Source: an uncultured Oscillospiraceae bacterium (GTDB taxonomy: Bacteria; Bacillota; Clostridia; Oscillospirales; Oscillospiraceae). From it: a stretch of 45,531 nt of DNA. Under the pieces are notes generated by a model that made no database searches, was not told the DNA's origin, and saw only the letters and a program-made list of their open reading frames with translations. Made by a program: the position numbers and the translations under genes. The stretch covers positions 1 to 45,531 of the forward strand of contig CAKTQV010000017.1 in the NCBI GenBank assembly GCA_934597255.1. The letters are read 5' to 3'. The first letter of the stretch is position 1. Every line of letters starts with the position of its first letter. This document shows, in pieces, positions 16,285 to 23,962 of this stretch.

Positions 16285-16548
16285 TCAGTTGGCGGCGTTG
16301 AGCTTCTTCGCCATGGCAGATTTCTTGCGGGCCGCGTTGTTCTTGTGGATAAGGCCCTTGGATGCCGCCTTGTCAACGGACTTCACAGCAACCTTATAGG
16401 TCTCAGCAGCCGCCGCATTGTCGCCGGACTGTACCGCCGCTTCGAACTTTTTCAGCTCGGTCCTCAAAGCGGATTTCGCCGCTCTGTTCTTTTCGCGCGC
16501 CGCCTTCTGCAGCTGGTCCCTCTTCGCCGAGGACTTGATGTTGGGCAT
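16285..16548 (-). CDS. rpsT: 30S ribosomal protein S20
   Basis: Small basic protein of 87 residues that binds 16S rRNA during 30S assembly. The start MPNIKSSAKRDQLQKAAR and the lysine/alanine-rich helices with GLIHKNNAARKKS are the S20 signature. GGGAGGTG lies at a good distance from the ATG, and a near-consensus promoter at 16599-16627 supports high expression. The gene is divergent from gpr. Confidence 0.97.
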   Translation of the reverse strand: MPNIKSSAKRDQLQKAAREKNRAAKSALRTELKKFEAAVQSGDNAAAAETYKVAVKSVDKAASKGLIHKNNAARKKSAMAKKLNAAN

Positions 16549-16598
16549 GAATTTGCACCTCCCTATAAAAGTCTGAACATGAATGTCCGCAGATGAAG

Positions 16599-16627
16599 AT
16601 TATAGCAACCTCCTGCGAAAAATGCAA
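16599..16627 (-). promoter_or_regulatory. rpsT promoter
   Basis: TTGCAT (16622-16627), 17-base spacer, TATAAT (16599-16604) with TGC before it (extended -10), all on the minus strand. Confidence 0.8.
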
Positions 16628-16643
16628 GCCTTTTTTCAAAAAA

Positions 16644-16650
16644 CATTATA
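16644..16650 (+). promoter_or_regulatory. Possible forespore-type -10 for gpr
   Basis: CATTATA fits the CATnnTA -10 pattern of sigma-G promoters, about 49 bases before the gpr start. No matching -35 is seen, and the site overlaps the upstream side of the divergent rpsT promoter. Confidence 0.25.
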
Positions 16651-16698
16651 AATAGAATCGTTTTTTCCCGCACAAACTACATCTGGTGGTGATTTTTT

Positions 16699-17514
16699 TT
16701 GGATAACACAAGAACCGACCTGGCCATGGAATCGCTCGCCGGAAACGAGACGCTCCCGGACGGTGTGACGCGGGCGGAATACGAGCTGCGCGGCTTCCGC
16801 GTGACGGATATGGAGATACGGGACGAGCAGGCCGCAAAGTTATTATGTAAACCAGTCGGCCGCTATCTGACTGTGGAAACGGAGCGCTTTTTCCGGCGCG
16901 AGGAAAACGCCTTTGCTGACGGCGCGGCCATACTGGCCAATCTGATGCGGCAGCTTCTGCCGCTCCGCCCGGACGACAGCGTCCTTGTGGCCGGGCTGGG
17001 AAACCGGGAGATCACGCCGGACGCCGTGGGTCCGGAGACCGTCGCCGCCACGCTGGTCACGCGGCATCTGGTCGAGCAGCTTCCCGCCGAGTTCGGTTCG
17101 TTCCGTCCCGTGTGCGCCTTTGCGACCGGCGTCCTGGGGACGACGGGCCTTGAATCCGCCAGTCTTATCCGCGCTCTGTTCGACGCGGCGAAGCCCCGCG
17201 CCGTCGTGGCCGTCGATGCGCTGGCCGCGCGGGAGCGTGAGCGCCTGTGCCGGACCGTCCAGCTCACAGACAGCGGCATCGTGCCGGGCTCCGGCGTGGG
17301 CAACGCGCGACAGGAGCTGAGCGCGCGTGTTTTCGGCGTGCCGGTGCTGGCTGTCGGCGTACCGACCGTTGTGGACGAGGGCGACGGCCTGATCCTCACA
17401 CGGCGCGACATCGATAAATGCGTCCGCGACATCGGGCGGCTGCTGGGCTACGCGCTCGATCTTGCGCTGCAGGACGGTTTGAGCGTGACGGACATTGATA
17501 TGCTCATCGGCTGA
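16699..17514 (+). CDS. gpr: Germination protease GPR
   Basis: Protease of 271 residues (family A25) that degrades small acid-soluble spore proteins during germination. It is made in the forespore as a zymogen that processes its own N-terminus. The start is TTG 16699: the conserved N-terminal RTDLAME segment lies directly after it, no ATG precedes it in frame, and GGTGGTGAT at 16684-16692 is the ribosome site with a T-rich spacer. The conserved VAGLGNREITPDAVGP, ATGVLGTTGLE and GVPTVVD segments are present. It lies two bases before the first parS site, outside its usual rpsT-gpr-spoIIP neighbourhood except that rpsT is indeed its divergent neighbour. It indicates an endospore former. Confidence 0.95.
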   Translation: MDNTRTDLAMESLAGNETLPDGVTRAEYELRGFRVTDMEIRDEQAAKLLCKPVGRYLTVETERFFRREENAFADGAAILANLMRQLLPLRPDDSVLVAGLGNREITPDAVGPETVAATLVTRHLVEQLPAEFGSFRPVCAFATGVLGTTGLESASLIRALFDAAKPRAVVAVDALAARERERLCRTVQLTDSGIVPGSGVGNARQELSARVFGVPVLAVGVPTVVDEGDGLILTRRDIDKCVRDIGRLLGYALDLALQDGLSVTDIDMLIG

Positions 17515-17515
17515 A

Positions 17516-17593
17516 TGTTTCACGTGAAACATTGCTTTGCGGGAATTGTTTCATGTGAAACATTGCTTTGCGGGAATTGTTTCATGTGAAACA
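17516..17593. repeat. parS: Array of three parS sites with 31-base period
   Basis: TGTTTCACGTGAAACA at 17516-17531, and TGTTTCATGTGAAACA at 17547-17562 and 17578-17593. The first is the perfect 16-bp parS consensus; the other two differ by one base at the centre. The spacers after sites one and two are identical (TTGCTTTGCGGGAAT), so the array arose by tandem duplication of a 31-base unit. It starts just after the gpr stop and ends directly at the -35 of the soj promoter. Confidence 0.93.
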
Positions 17594-17621
17594 TTGCAAT
17601 CTATCCGTTTTCTGCTATAAT
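17594..17621 (+). promoter_or_regulatory. Promoter of soj-spo0J, abutting parS
   Basis: TTGCAA (17594-17599), 16-base spacer, TATAAT (17616-17621) with TGC before it. The -35 begins at the base after the third parS site, so ParB bound there would touch RNA polymerase. Confidence 0.75.
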
Positions 17622-17792
17622 AAAAGAACTGTGTACAAAGCGCGCTCAGCGCTTCATGCCCGCCGGGGACGGGCATGAGTTCAGAAGCCTTGCGGCGCAG
17701 GGCTTTTTGCATCACGCCGGGCGAAGATCCGCCCGGACCGATCAAACCGAGCCTGTCCGAATCGGCTGTGACAAGCTCAGAGGAGGTGCCTT
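17622..17792 (+). promoter_or_regulatory. Structured leader of soj with a terminator-like hairpin
   Basis: Some 165 bases of untranslated leader with four hairpins: 17638-17654 (6 bp), 17654-17678 (9 bp, TCATGCCCG/CGGGCATGA), 17685-17708 (AAGCC stem closed by GGCTT then TTTTT, terminator-like) and 17717-17736 (7 bp, CCGGGCG/CGCCCGG). The third could act as an attenuator. I do not recognise a known riboswitch. Confidence 0.5.
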
Positions 17793-18575
17793 GTGGGCCG
17801 AATCATCTGTTTTGCCAATCAGAAAGGCGGCGTCGGAAAGACGACGAGCTGCGTGGATCTGGCCGCCGCCCTGCAGGAAAAGAAAAAGCGCGTTCTGGTC
17901 GTGGACGCCGACCCGCAGGGCAACGCCTCATCGGGACTCGGCGCGGACAAGAACGCAAGACCGGCGCTCTACGACGTTCTCATCAACGGCGCGGCGCTGG
18001 ACGATGCGATCCTGCAGACGCCCTACGCCGACGTGCTCCCGTCCAACGCGCGCCTGTCCGGCGCAACGGTGGAGCTTGTGGACGCCGACGAGCGCGAGTA
18101 TGTTCTCCGGCGTGTGCTGGAGCCGGCGCGGGAGCGGTATGATTACATATTCATCGACTGCCCGCCCTCGCTCGGGCTTCTGACGATCAACGCGCTGGCC
18201 GCGGCGGACGCGGTGCTGATCCCTGTACAGTGCGAATATTATGCCATGGAGGGGCTGACCGATCTGATCCGCTCCATGAAGCTGACCAAGCGCAGCTTCA
18301 ACCCGGAGCTGAAGACGGAAGGCATTCTTCTGACGATGTACGACCGGCGTCTCTCCTTCTCCGACCAGGTCGCGCGGGAAATTCGCAAGTATTTCGGGAC
18401 TGCCGTTTTTCAAACGGTCATCCCCCGCAACGTGCGCATCGCCGAGGCTCCGAGCCACAGCAAGCCCGTGCAGGCCTACAGCCGCCTGTCACGCGGGTCG
18501 GAGGCCTACAACCGTCTGGCGGCGGAGCTTCTCCGCCGGGAAAAGATCATGGAGGAAACAAACAATGCCCGCTAA
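17793..18575 (+). CDS. soj: Chromosome-partitioning ATPase Soj (ParA)
   Basis: ParA/MinD-type ATPase of 260 residues; with Spo0J/ParB it drives origin segregation and, in Bacillus, controls DnaA. The deviant Walker A motif KGGVGKTT is at 11-18 with the signature lysine; the Walker A' DADPQGNASS and Walker B FIDCPPSLG follow. The start is GTG 17793 with AGAGGAGGTG at 17780-17789 as a strong ribosome site. It overlaps spo0J by 11 bases. The N-terminus is the short chromosomal (type Ib-like) form without an extra HTH domain, so repression of its own promoter would depend on ParB. Confidence 0.97.
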   Translation: MGRIICFANQKGGVGKTTSCVDLAAALQEKKKRVLVVDADPQGNASSGLGADKNARPALYDVLINGAALDDAILQTPYADVLPSNARLSGATVELVDADEREYVLRRVLEPARERYDYIFIDCPPSLGLLTINALAAADAVLIPVQCEYYAMEGLTDLIRSMKLTKRSFNPELKTEGILLTMYDRRLSFSDQVAREIRKYFGTAVFQTVIPRNVRIAEAPSHSKPVQAYSRLSRGSEAYNRLAAELLRREKIMEETNNAR

Positions 18576-19416
18576 GAAAAAAGGACTTGGAACCGGACTG
18601 GGCGCTCTGTTCGGCGAAGAGGAATTCACCGCGCCGCAGACGCTGCCGATCCAGAAGATCGAGCCGCGGGAAAATCAGCCGCGCAGCGTGTTTGACGACG
18701 AGGCGCTGCAGGAGCTGGCCGATTCCATCGCCCTGCACGGCATTCTGCAGCCGATCACGGTCCGGGCACTCGACTCCGGCTATTATCAGATCATTGCCGG
18801 CGAACGGCGCTGGCGCGCCTCGCGCCTGGCCGGGCTGAAGGAAGTGCCCGTGCGCATCATCGAGGCCGACGACCGTCAGGCGCAGGAGATGGCGCTTGTG
18901 GAAAATCTGCAGCGCGAGGATCTGAGTCCCATGGAGGAGGCGCGCGGCTACAAGCTGCTCATGGACGAATACGGCATGACGCAGGAGGCCGTGAGCCAGT
19001 CCGTCGGCAAGAGCCGTCCCGCCGTGGCGAACGCGCTGCGATTGCTTTCGCTGCCGGAGGAGGTGGCTGTGCTGCTGGATTCCGGGGCGCTTTCCGCCGG
19101 TCACGCGCGCGCGCTGCTGCCGCTGGAGGACAAGGCGCTTCAGCTCACGGCCGCACGGCAGGTCGTGGACCGGGGGCTTTCCGTCCGTCAGACGGAAACA
19201 CTGGCCGCCGCGCTGCTGAAGCAGAAAAAGCCGAAAAACGACAAGCCCGCCGACGAGATCGACTACGCCGCGCAGGTCTGTCAGACGCTCGGCCAGAGGC
19301 TTGGCCGGCGCATTTCCATTGTGGACGGGCGCAAAAAGGGCCGCATCGTGCTGGAATACTACGGCGCGGACGACCGCGAGGCGCTTATACAGTCGCTTAT
19401 GAAGCTGAATAAATAA
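18565..19416 (+). CDS. spo0J: Chromosome-partitioning protein Spo0J (ParB), parS-binding CTPase
   Basis: ParB protein of 283 residues. The N-terminal KKKGLGTGLGALF motif is the ParA-stimulating peptide. The CTP-binding region has the ENQPR segment and GERRWRA at about 79-85. A central HTH (near 134-160, TQEAVSQSVGKSRPAVANALRLL split by family pattern) recognises parS. A C-terminal dimerisation domain follows a charged linker. It spreads as a clamp from parS and loads SMC condensin, according to family knowledge. Four parS sites are present within 2.2 kb of the gene, three in a row upstream of soj and one after serS. Confidence 0.97.
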   Translation: MPAKKKGLGTGLGALFGEEEFTAPQTLPIQKIEPRENQPRSVFDDEALQELADSIALHGILQPITVRALDSGYYQIIAGERRWRASRLAGLKEVPVRIIEADDRQAQEMALVENLQREDLSPMEEARGYKLLMDEYGMTQEAVSQSVGKSRPAVANALRLLSLPEEVAVLLDSGALSAGHARALLPLEDKALQLTAARQVVDRGLSVRQTETLAAALLKQKKPKNDKPADEIDYAAQVCQTLGQRLGRRISIVDGRKKGRIVLEYYGADDREALIQSLMKLNK

Positions 19417-19432
19417 AGGCAGGAGATAAACT

Positions 19433-20731
19433 ATGCTGGACATTCGATTCGTCCGTGAAAACCCGGACGCCGTCAAGGAAAACATCCGAAAGAAATTTCA
19501 GGACGCGAAGCTGCCGCTGGTGGATGAGGTGCTTGAGCTCGACCGCCGTCTGCGCGCCGCGAAGACCGAGGCCAACGAGCTGCGCGCCAACCGCAACACA
19601 CTGTCGAAAAAGATCGGTATGCTGATGGGTCAGGCAAAGAAGGACCCCTCCAAGGCTGCCGAGGCGGAGGAAGTGAAGAAAGAAGTGGCCGCGCAGGCCG
19701 CGCGGCTGGCCGAGCTGGAGAAGCTAGAGCCGGAGCTGGAGAGCGAGCTTACGGCCCGGATGATGGTCATTCCGAACATCATCGACCCCTCCGTTCCCAT
19801 TGGCCCGGACGACAGCTGCAACGTGGAGGTGCAGCGCTTCGGCGAGCCCGTCGTTCCCGATTTCGAGGTCCCGTATCACACGGAGATCATGGAGCGCTTC
19901 AACGGCATTGATCTCGACGCGGCGCGGCGCGTGGCCGGAAACGGCTTTTACTATCTGCGCGGCGACATCGCGCGGCTGCATTCCGCCGTTCTCGCCTACG
20001 CGCGCGATTTCATGATCGACAAGGGCTTCACCTATTACATCCCTCCGTTCATGATCCACGGAAACGTGGTGCAGGGCGTCATGAGCCAGACGGACATGGA
20101 CGCCATGATGTACAAGATCGAGGGCGAGGACCTGTATCTCATCGGCACGAGCGAGCATTCCATGATCGGCTCGTTCATCGACGAGATCGTGGAGGAAAAG
20201 CAGCTGCCCATCACCTACACGAGCTATTCCCCCTGCTTCCGCAAGGAAAAGGGCGCCCACGGCATCGAGGAGCGCGGCGTTTACCGCATCCATCAGTTTG
20301 AGAAGCAGGAAATGATCGTGGTATGCCGTCCCGAGGAAAGCATGGAATGGTACGAAAAGATGTGGCGCTACAGCGTGGAGCTGTTCCGCTCGCTGGACAT
20401 CCCCGTGCGGCAGCTTGAATGCTGCTCCGGCGATCTGGCCGATCTGAAGGTCAAAAGCTGCGACATCGAGGCATGGAGCCCCCGGCAGCAGAAATACTTC
20501 GAGGTCTGCTCCTGCTCCAATCTCGGCGACGCGCAGGCGCGCCGGCTGAAGATCCGCGTCCGCGGCGAGGACGGCAAGCTCTATCTGCCGCACACGCTCA
20601 ACAACACCGTCGTGGCTCCGCCGCGCATGCTGATCGCCTATCTGGAAAACCACCTCAAGGCCGACGGCCGCGTGGACATCGCCGCGCCGCTGCGCATGTA
20701 CATGGGCGGGCTCGAATGGCTGGGCGAGTAA
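19433..20731 (+). CDS. serS: Seryl-tRNA synthetase
   Basis: Class II synthetase of 432 residues that charges tRNA-Ser and tRNA-Sec with serine. The N-terminal coiled-coil arm (about 27-110) with alternating charged heptads binds the long variable arm of tRNA-Ser. The catalytic core has motif 2 SPCFRKEKGAHG followed by RIHQFEKQE, and motif 3 near the end. AGGAGA precedes ATG 19433, 16 bases after spo0J, so it is probably in the soj-spo0J transcript; there is no T-box leader, unlike many Firmicutes serS genes. A parS site follows it. Confidence 0.97.
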   Translation: MLDIRFVRENPDAVKENIRKKFQDAKLPLVDEVLELDRRLRAAKTEANELRANRNTLSKKIGMLMGQAKKDPSKAAEAEEVKKEVAAQAARLAELEKLEPELESELTARMMVIPNIIDPSVPIGPDDSCNVEVQRFGEPVVPDFEVPYHTEIMERFNGIDLDAARRVAGNGFYYLRGDIARLHSAVLAYARDFMIDKGFTYYIPPFMIHGNVVQGVMSQTDMDAMMYKIEGEDLYLIGTSEHSMIGSFIDEIVEEKQLPITYTSYSPCFRKEKGAHGIEERGVYRIHQFEKQEMIVVCRPEESMEWYEKMWRYSVELFRSLDIPVRQLECCSGDLADLKVKSCDIEAWSPRQQKYFEVCSCSNLGDAQARRLKIRVRGEDGKLYLPHTLNNTVVAPPRMLIAYLENHLKADGRVDIAAPLRMYMGGLEWLGE

Positions 20732-20740
20732 GCCGCCGCG

Positions 20741-20756
20741 TGTTTCACGTGAAACA
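20741..20756. other. parS: Fourth parS site
   Basis: Perfect 16-bp TGTTTCACGTGAAACA in the 46-base gap between serS and the MBL-fold gene. Confidence 0.92.
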
Positions 20757-20777
20757 TTCCGGAAGGAGGAACGCTTT

Positions 20778-21392
20778 ATGCTCATAACCTGGCTTGGCCA
20801 CAGCTGCTTCCGTCTCGAGTCCGGCGGCAGCTCGCTGGTGCTCGACCCCTATGAGGACGGGGCGGTGCCCGGCCTTGCGCCGCTGGACGTACAGGCCGAC
20901 GCCGTTTACTGCTCTCACGATCACCGTGACCACGGCGCACGCGGAAAGGTCCGTCTGAGCGGACGGCCCTGCACGCTGGCCGTGGAGACGATCGACTGCT
21001 TCCACGACGAAAAGCGCGGCGCGCTGCGCGGCGCCAACCGCATCCACATCGTTTCCGACGGCGAGGTGCGGCTGGCCCATCTCGGCGATCTCGGCCACAT
21101 TCCGGACGAGACGGCGCTGCGCGCGCTTACGGGCCTGGATGCGCTGCTGATCCCCGTTGGCGGCTACTATACCATCGACGCGGAAACGGCGGAACGCCTG
21201 TGCGAGCTTCTCTCGCCGCGGGTCGTCATCCCCATGCATTACCGTCTCGGCGCCGTGGGCTATGACGTTTTATCAGAGCTCGGCGATTTCACCCGCCTTC
21301 GGACAGACGTGATCCGATACGGGACGAACCGCTTCACGCTGACGACCGGCACGCCCCGGCAGACGGCCGTTCTTTCGCTGGCTGGGGAATAA
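20778..21392 (+). CDS. MBL-fold metal-dependent hydrolase (UlaG/UPF0173-like)
   Basis: Metallo-beta-lactamase-fold protein of 204 residues. The start MLITWLGHSCFRLE and metal-binding SHDHRDHG motif near 50-57, followed by HLGDLGH and PMHYR, are typical of the UlaG-like branch with unknown small-molecule or nucleotide substrates. GGAAGGAGG at 20760-20768 precedes the ATG. It sits just after parS and may share the soj-serS transcript. No terminator is seen after it; a new promoter starts at 21399. Confidence 0.85.
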   Translation: MLITWLGHSCFRLESGGSSLVLDPYEDGAVPGLAPLDVQADAVYCSHDHRDHGARGKVRLSGRPCTLAVETIDCFHDEKRGALRGANRIHIVSDGEVRLAHLGDLGHIPDETALRALTGLDALLIPVGGYYTIDAETAERLCELLSPRVVIPMHYRLGAVGYDVLSELGDFTRLRTDVIRYGTNRFTLTTGTPRQTAVLSLAGE

Positions 21393-21398
21393 AACCGC

Positions 21399-21427
21399 TT
21401 GCTTTTCCCCCGCGAAACCATTAGAAT
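21399..21427 (+). promoter_or_regulatory. Promoter of the YdjI-like operon
   Basis: TTGCTT (21399-21404), 17-base spacer, TAGAAT (21422-21427). The leader of about 75 bases to the ATG at 21507 is AT-rich. Confidence 0.6.
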
Positions 21428-21506
21428 GAAGAATAGAAGAAAACCTCCCCCGCGCACGAAATAAATTAAAAATAACGGATGCGAAACGGAAAGGAGCAAC
21501 CGAAAC

Positions 21507-22784
21507 ATGGGACTTATCAAAGCAGCACTGGGAGCCGCCGGCGGCGTTATGGCCGACCAGTGGAAAGAGTATTTTTACTGCGACGCGCTTCCGGAGGACG
21601 TGCTTTGCGTCAAAGGAAAAAAGCGCACGACCGGCCGCGGCAGCAACAACGGCTCTGACAACATCATCTCCGACGGCTCCGTCATCGCCATTGCCGACGG
21701 CCAGTGCATGATCATCGTCGAGCAGGGCGCTGTTGTGGATGTGTGCGCCGAGCCAGGCGAGTATACATACGACGTATCCACGGAGCCTTCCCTGTTCACG
21801 GGCAGTCTCAGCGAATCCATCGGGCAGGTGTTCGCCAACATCGGCAAGCGCTTCACCTTCGGCGGCGAGGCGCCCAAGGATCAGCGCGTTTACTATTTCA
21901 ACACCAAGGAGCTTGTCGGCAACCGCTACGGCACGCCCAACCCCGTTCCCTTCCGCGTGGTCGACACGCGCGCCGGCATCGACATCGACATTGCCATCCG
22001 CTGCTTCGGCGAATACAGCTACCGCATCAGCAACCCCATTCTGTTTTACACGAACGTCTGCGGCAACGCGGCCGACGAATACACGCGCGACCGCATCGAG
22101 GGCCAGCTCAAAAGCGAGCTTCTGACCGCGCTGCAGCCCGCCTTTGCCAAGATCTCCGAGATGGGCATCCGCTATTCCGCGCTTCCCGGCCACACGATGG
22201 AGCTGGCGGACGCGCTCAACGAGGTCCTGTCCTCCAAGTGGCGCGATCTGCGCGGGCTTGAGATCGTCTCGTTCGGCGTTTCCTCCGTGACGGCCAGCGA
22301 GGAGGACGAGCAGATGCTCAAGCAGATGCAGCGCGACGCGGCCTATATGGATCCCACGCGCGCGGCGGCGCATCTTGTCGGGGCGCAGGCCTCCGCCATG
22401 CAGTCGGCGGCGAGCAATCCGAACGCCGGACCCGCCATGGCGTTCATGGGCATGAATATGGCCGGCCAGGCGGGCGGCTTCAACGCGCAGGATCTCTATC
22501 AGATGGGCGCGCAGCAGGCAAAGCCCGCGGCTTCTCCCGCGCCGGCCGCCAACGGCTGGACGTGCTCGTGCGGCGCATCGGCGACGGGCAAGTTCTGCCC
22601 CGAATGCGGCAAGCCCAGACCGGCTCCTGCGGCGAATTGGACGTGCTCGTGCGGTACGGTCAACAGCGGCAAGTTCTGCGCCGAGTGCGGCAAGCCCAGG
22701 CCCGTTGACGAGACCTGGACGTGCTCGTGCGGCACCGTCAACAAGGGCAAGTTCTGCGCCGAGTGCGGCAGCCCCCGTCCCTGA
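21507..22784 (+). CDS. SPFH-domain protein, YdjI-like, with three C-terminal zinc ribbons
   Basis: Protein of 425 residues. The SPFH/band-7 domain covers about 20-285, with the YdjI-type start LIKAALGAAGGVMADQWKEYF. A low-complexity Ala/Met/Gly linker (about 290-345) follows. The C-terminus has three tandem zinc ribbons of about 22 residues starting near 351, 378 and 404, each with CSCG then CxECG (four cysteines). In Bacillus subtilis YdjI carries one such ribbon and, with YdjG and YdjH, anchors PspA at stressed membranes. Here it is followed by YdjG-like and YdjH-like genes, so a similar complex is likely; no PspA is in the window. AAAGGAG precedes the ATG. Confidence 0.88.
   Translation: MGLIKAALGAAGGVMADQWKEYFYCDALPEDVLCVKGKKRTTGRGSNNGSDNIISDGSVIAIADGQCMIIVEQGAVVDVCAEPGEYTYDVSTEPSLFTGSLSESIGQVFANIGKRFTFGGEAPKDQRVYYFNTKELVGNRYGTPNPVPFRVVDTRAGIDIDIAIRCFGEYSYRISNPILFYTNVCGNAADEYTRDRIEGQLKSELLTALQPAFAKISEMGIRYSALPGHTMELADALNEVLSSKWRDLRGLEIVSFGVSSVTASEEDEQMLKQMQRDAAYMDPTRAAAHLVGAQASAMQSAASNPNAGPAMAFMGMNMAGQAGGFNAQDLYQMGAQQAKPAASPAPAANGWTCSCGASATGKFCPECGKPRPAPAANWTCSCGTVNSGKFCAECGKPRPVDETWTCSCGTVNKGKFCAECGSPRP
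22557..22781 (+). repeat. Tandem repeat coding for three zinc ribbons
   Basis: Three near-identical units start at 22557, 22638 and 22716, each beginning TGGACGTGCTCGTGCGG; period 78-81 bases. High DNA identity shows recent duplication within the gene. Confidence 0.85.
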
Positions 22785-22794
22785 ATGAAAAACG

Positions 22795-22844
22795 AAGCGG
22801 CCCCAGAAGGCGGCGCAGTTCACCGCGCGTCCGGGGCCGCTTTT
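22795..22844 (+). terminator. Intrinsic terminator between the YdjI-like and YdjG-like genes
   Basis: AAGCGGCCCC (22795-22804) pairs with GGGGCCGCTT (22833-22842) around a 28-base loop that itself can fold, then TTTTCCT. Probably partial, so that the first gene is made in excess. Confidence 0.65.
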
Positions 22845-22877
22845 CCTGTCTCAACAAATCAATAAGTGAGGTTCCGT

Positions 22878-23951
22878 ATGGCTGAAACACTCCTACAATA
22901 CAAATGCCCCTACTGCGGCGGAAAGCTGGAATTCGACAGCGCCACGCAGCAGATGAAATGCCCCTACTGCGACTCCATGGTCGATATCTCCACGCTGGAG
23001 ACGAAGGACGATGTGCTCGATCAGGAGCCCGCTTCCGCGAGTGCCGGCGGCGCATGGTCCGCGGGCGAGACCGACGGCATGCGGGTCTACTCCTGCCAGT
23101 CCTGCGGCGGCGAGATCGTCGCCGACGAGACCACCGGCGCGGCAAGCTGCCCCTACTGCGGAAATCCGGTCGTCATGGTCGGCGCCTTCTCCGGCGATCT
23201 CAAGCCCGATCTTGTTCTCCCGTTCAAGCTTGACAAGGCCGCGGCCAAGGAAGCCCTGTCCCGCCATCTGCGCGGCAAGAAGCTGCTGCCCAAGATATTC
23301 AAAAGCGAAAATCACATCGACGAGGTGCGCGGCGTGTACGTCCCCTTCTGGCTGTTCGACGCGGATGTGGACGCCGATCTGCAGTACAGCGCCACGCAGA
23401 TGCGCTCCTGGAGCGACAGCGACTACGACTACACCGAGACGAGCTATTACAACGTCTGGCGCGCCGGCTCCATCGGCTTCGACAATGTACCGGTGGACGG
23501 CTCGGAGCACATGGAGGACGATCTGATGGAATCCATCGAGCCGTTTGACGTCTCGCAGGCCGTTCCCTTCCAGACGGCGTATCTGTCCGGCTATATGGCC
23601 GAGCGCTACGACGTGTCCGAGCAGCAGTCTCTCGACCGCGCCAGACAGCGCATGGAAAAGAGCACCAGCGACGCCTTTGCGGACACCGTCACGGGCTATT
23701 CCTCCGTTTCGCTCTCCTCCGCCTCCATCGAGCCGCACATAAGCCGGGCAAAATACGCGCTGTATCCCGTCTGGATCCTGAATACCTCCTGGCGCGGGAA
23801 GAAATATACCTTTGCCATGAACGGCCAGAGCGGCAAATTCGTCGGCGACCTTCCGCTTGATAAGGGCGCGTACTGGCGTTGGTTCGGCATACTCACCGGC
23901 GCGGTCGCCGCGGCGGCGCTGCTGGTGTCGTATCTTTTCTGGCTGCTGTGA
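22878..23951 (+). CDS. YdjG-like double zinc-ribbon membrane protein
   Basis: Protein of 357 residues from ATG 22878 with AAGTGAGGT as the ribosome site; a GTG at 22866 is in frame but overlaps that site. Two N-terminal TFIIB-type zinc ribbons are visible: YKCPYCGGKLEFD with MKCPYCDS, and YSCQSCGGEIVAD with SCPYCGNPV. The middle part is the soluble YdjG-type domain with the segment LPKIFKSENHIDEVRGVYVPFW. One membrane helix (about 335-357) ends the protein. In Bacillus the homologue partners YdjH and YdjI at the membrane. It follows a partial terminator and is 11 bases before the TPM-domain gene. Confidence 0.85.
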   Translation: MAETLLQYKCPYCGGKLEFDSATQQMKCPYCDSMVDISTLETKDDVLDQEPASASAGGAWSAGETDGMRVYSCQSCGGEIVADETTGAASCPYCGNPVVMVGAFSGDLKPDLVLPFKLDKAAAKEALSRHLRGKKLLPKIFKSENHIDEVRGVYVPFWLFDADVDADLQYSATQMRSWSDSDYDYTETSYYNVWRAGSIGFDNVPVDGSEHMEDDLMESIEPFDVSQAVPFQTAYLSGYMAERYDVSEQQSLDRARQRMEKSTSDAFADTVTGYSSVSLSSASIEPHISRAKYALYPVWILNTSWRGKKYTFAMNGQSGKFVGDLPLDKGAYWRWFGILTGAVAAAALLVSYLFWLL

Positions 23952-23962
23952 GGAGGAAAGAC

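Noticed and set aside
17516..17593. The 31-base repeats as a CRISPR or plasmid iteron array
   Set aside because: The repeated core is the exact parS palindrome and the spacers are identical, so it is a partition site and not CRISPR.
17656..18183. ATG-initiated frame in the soj leader
   Set aside because: It lacks a ribosome site, overlaps soj out of frame and has no family features; the leader is better read as RNA structure.
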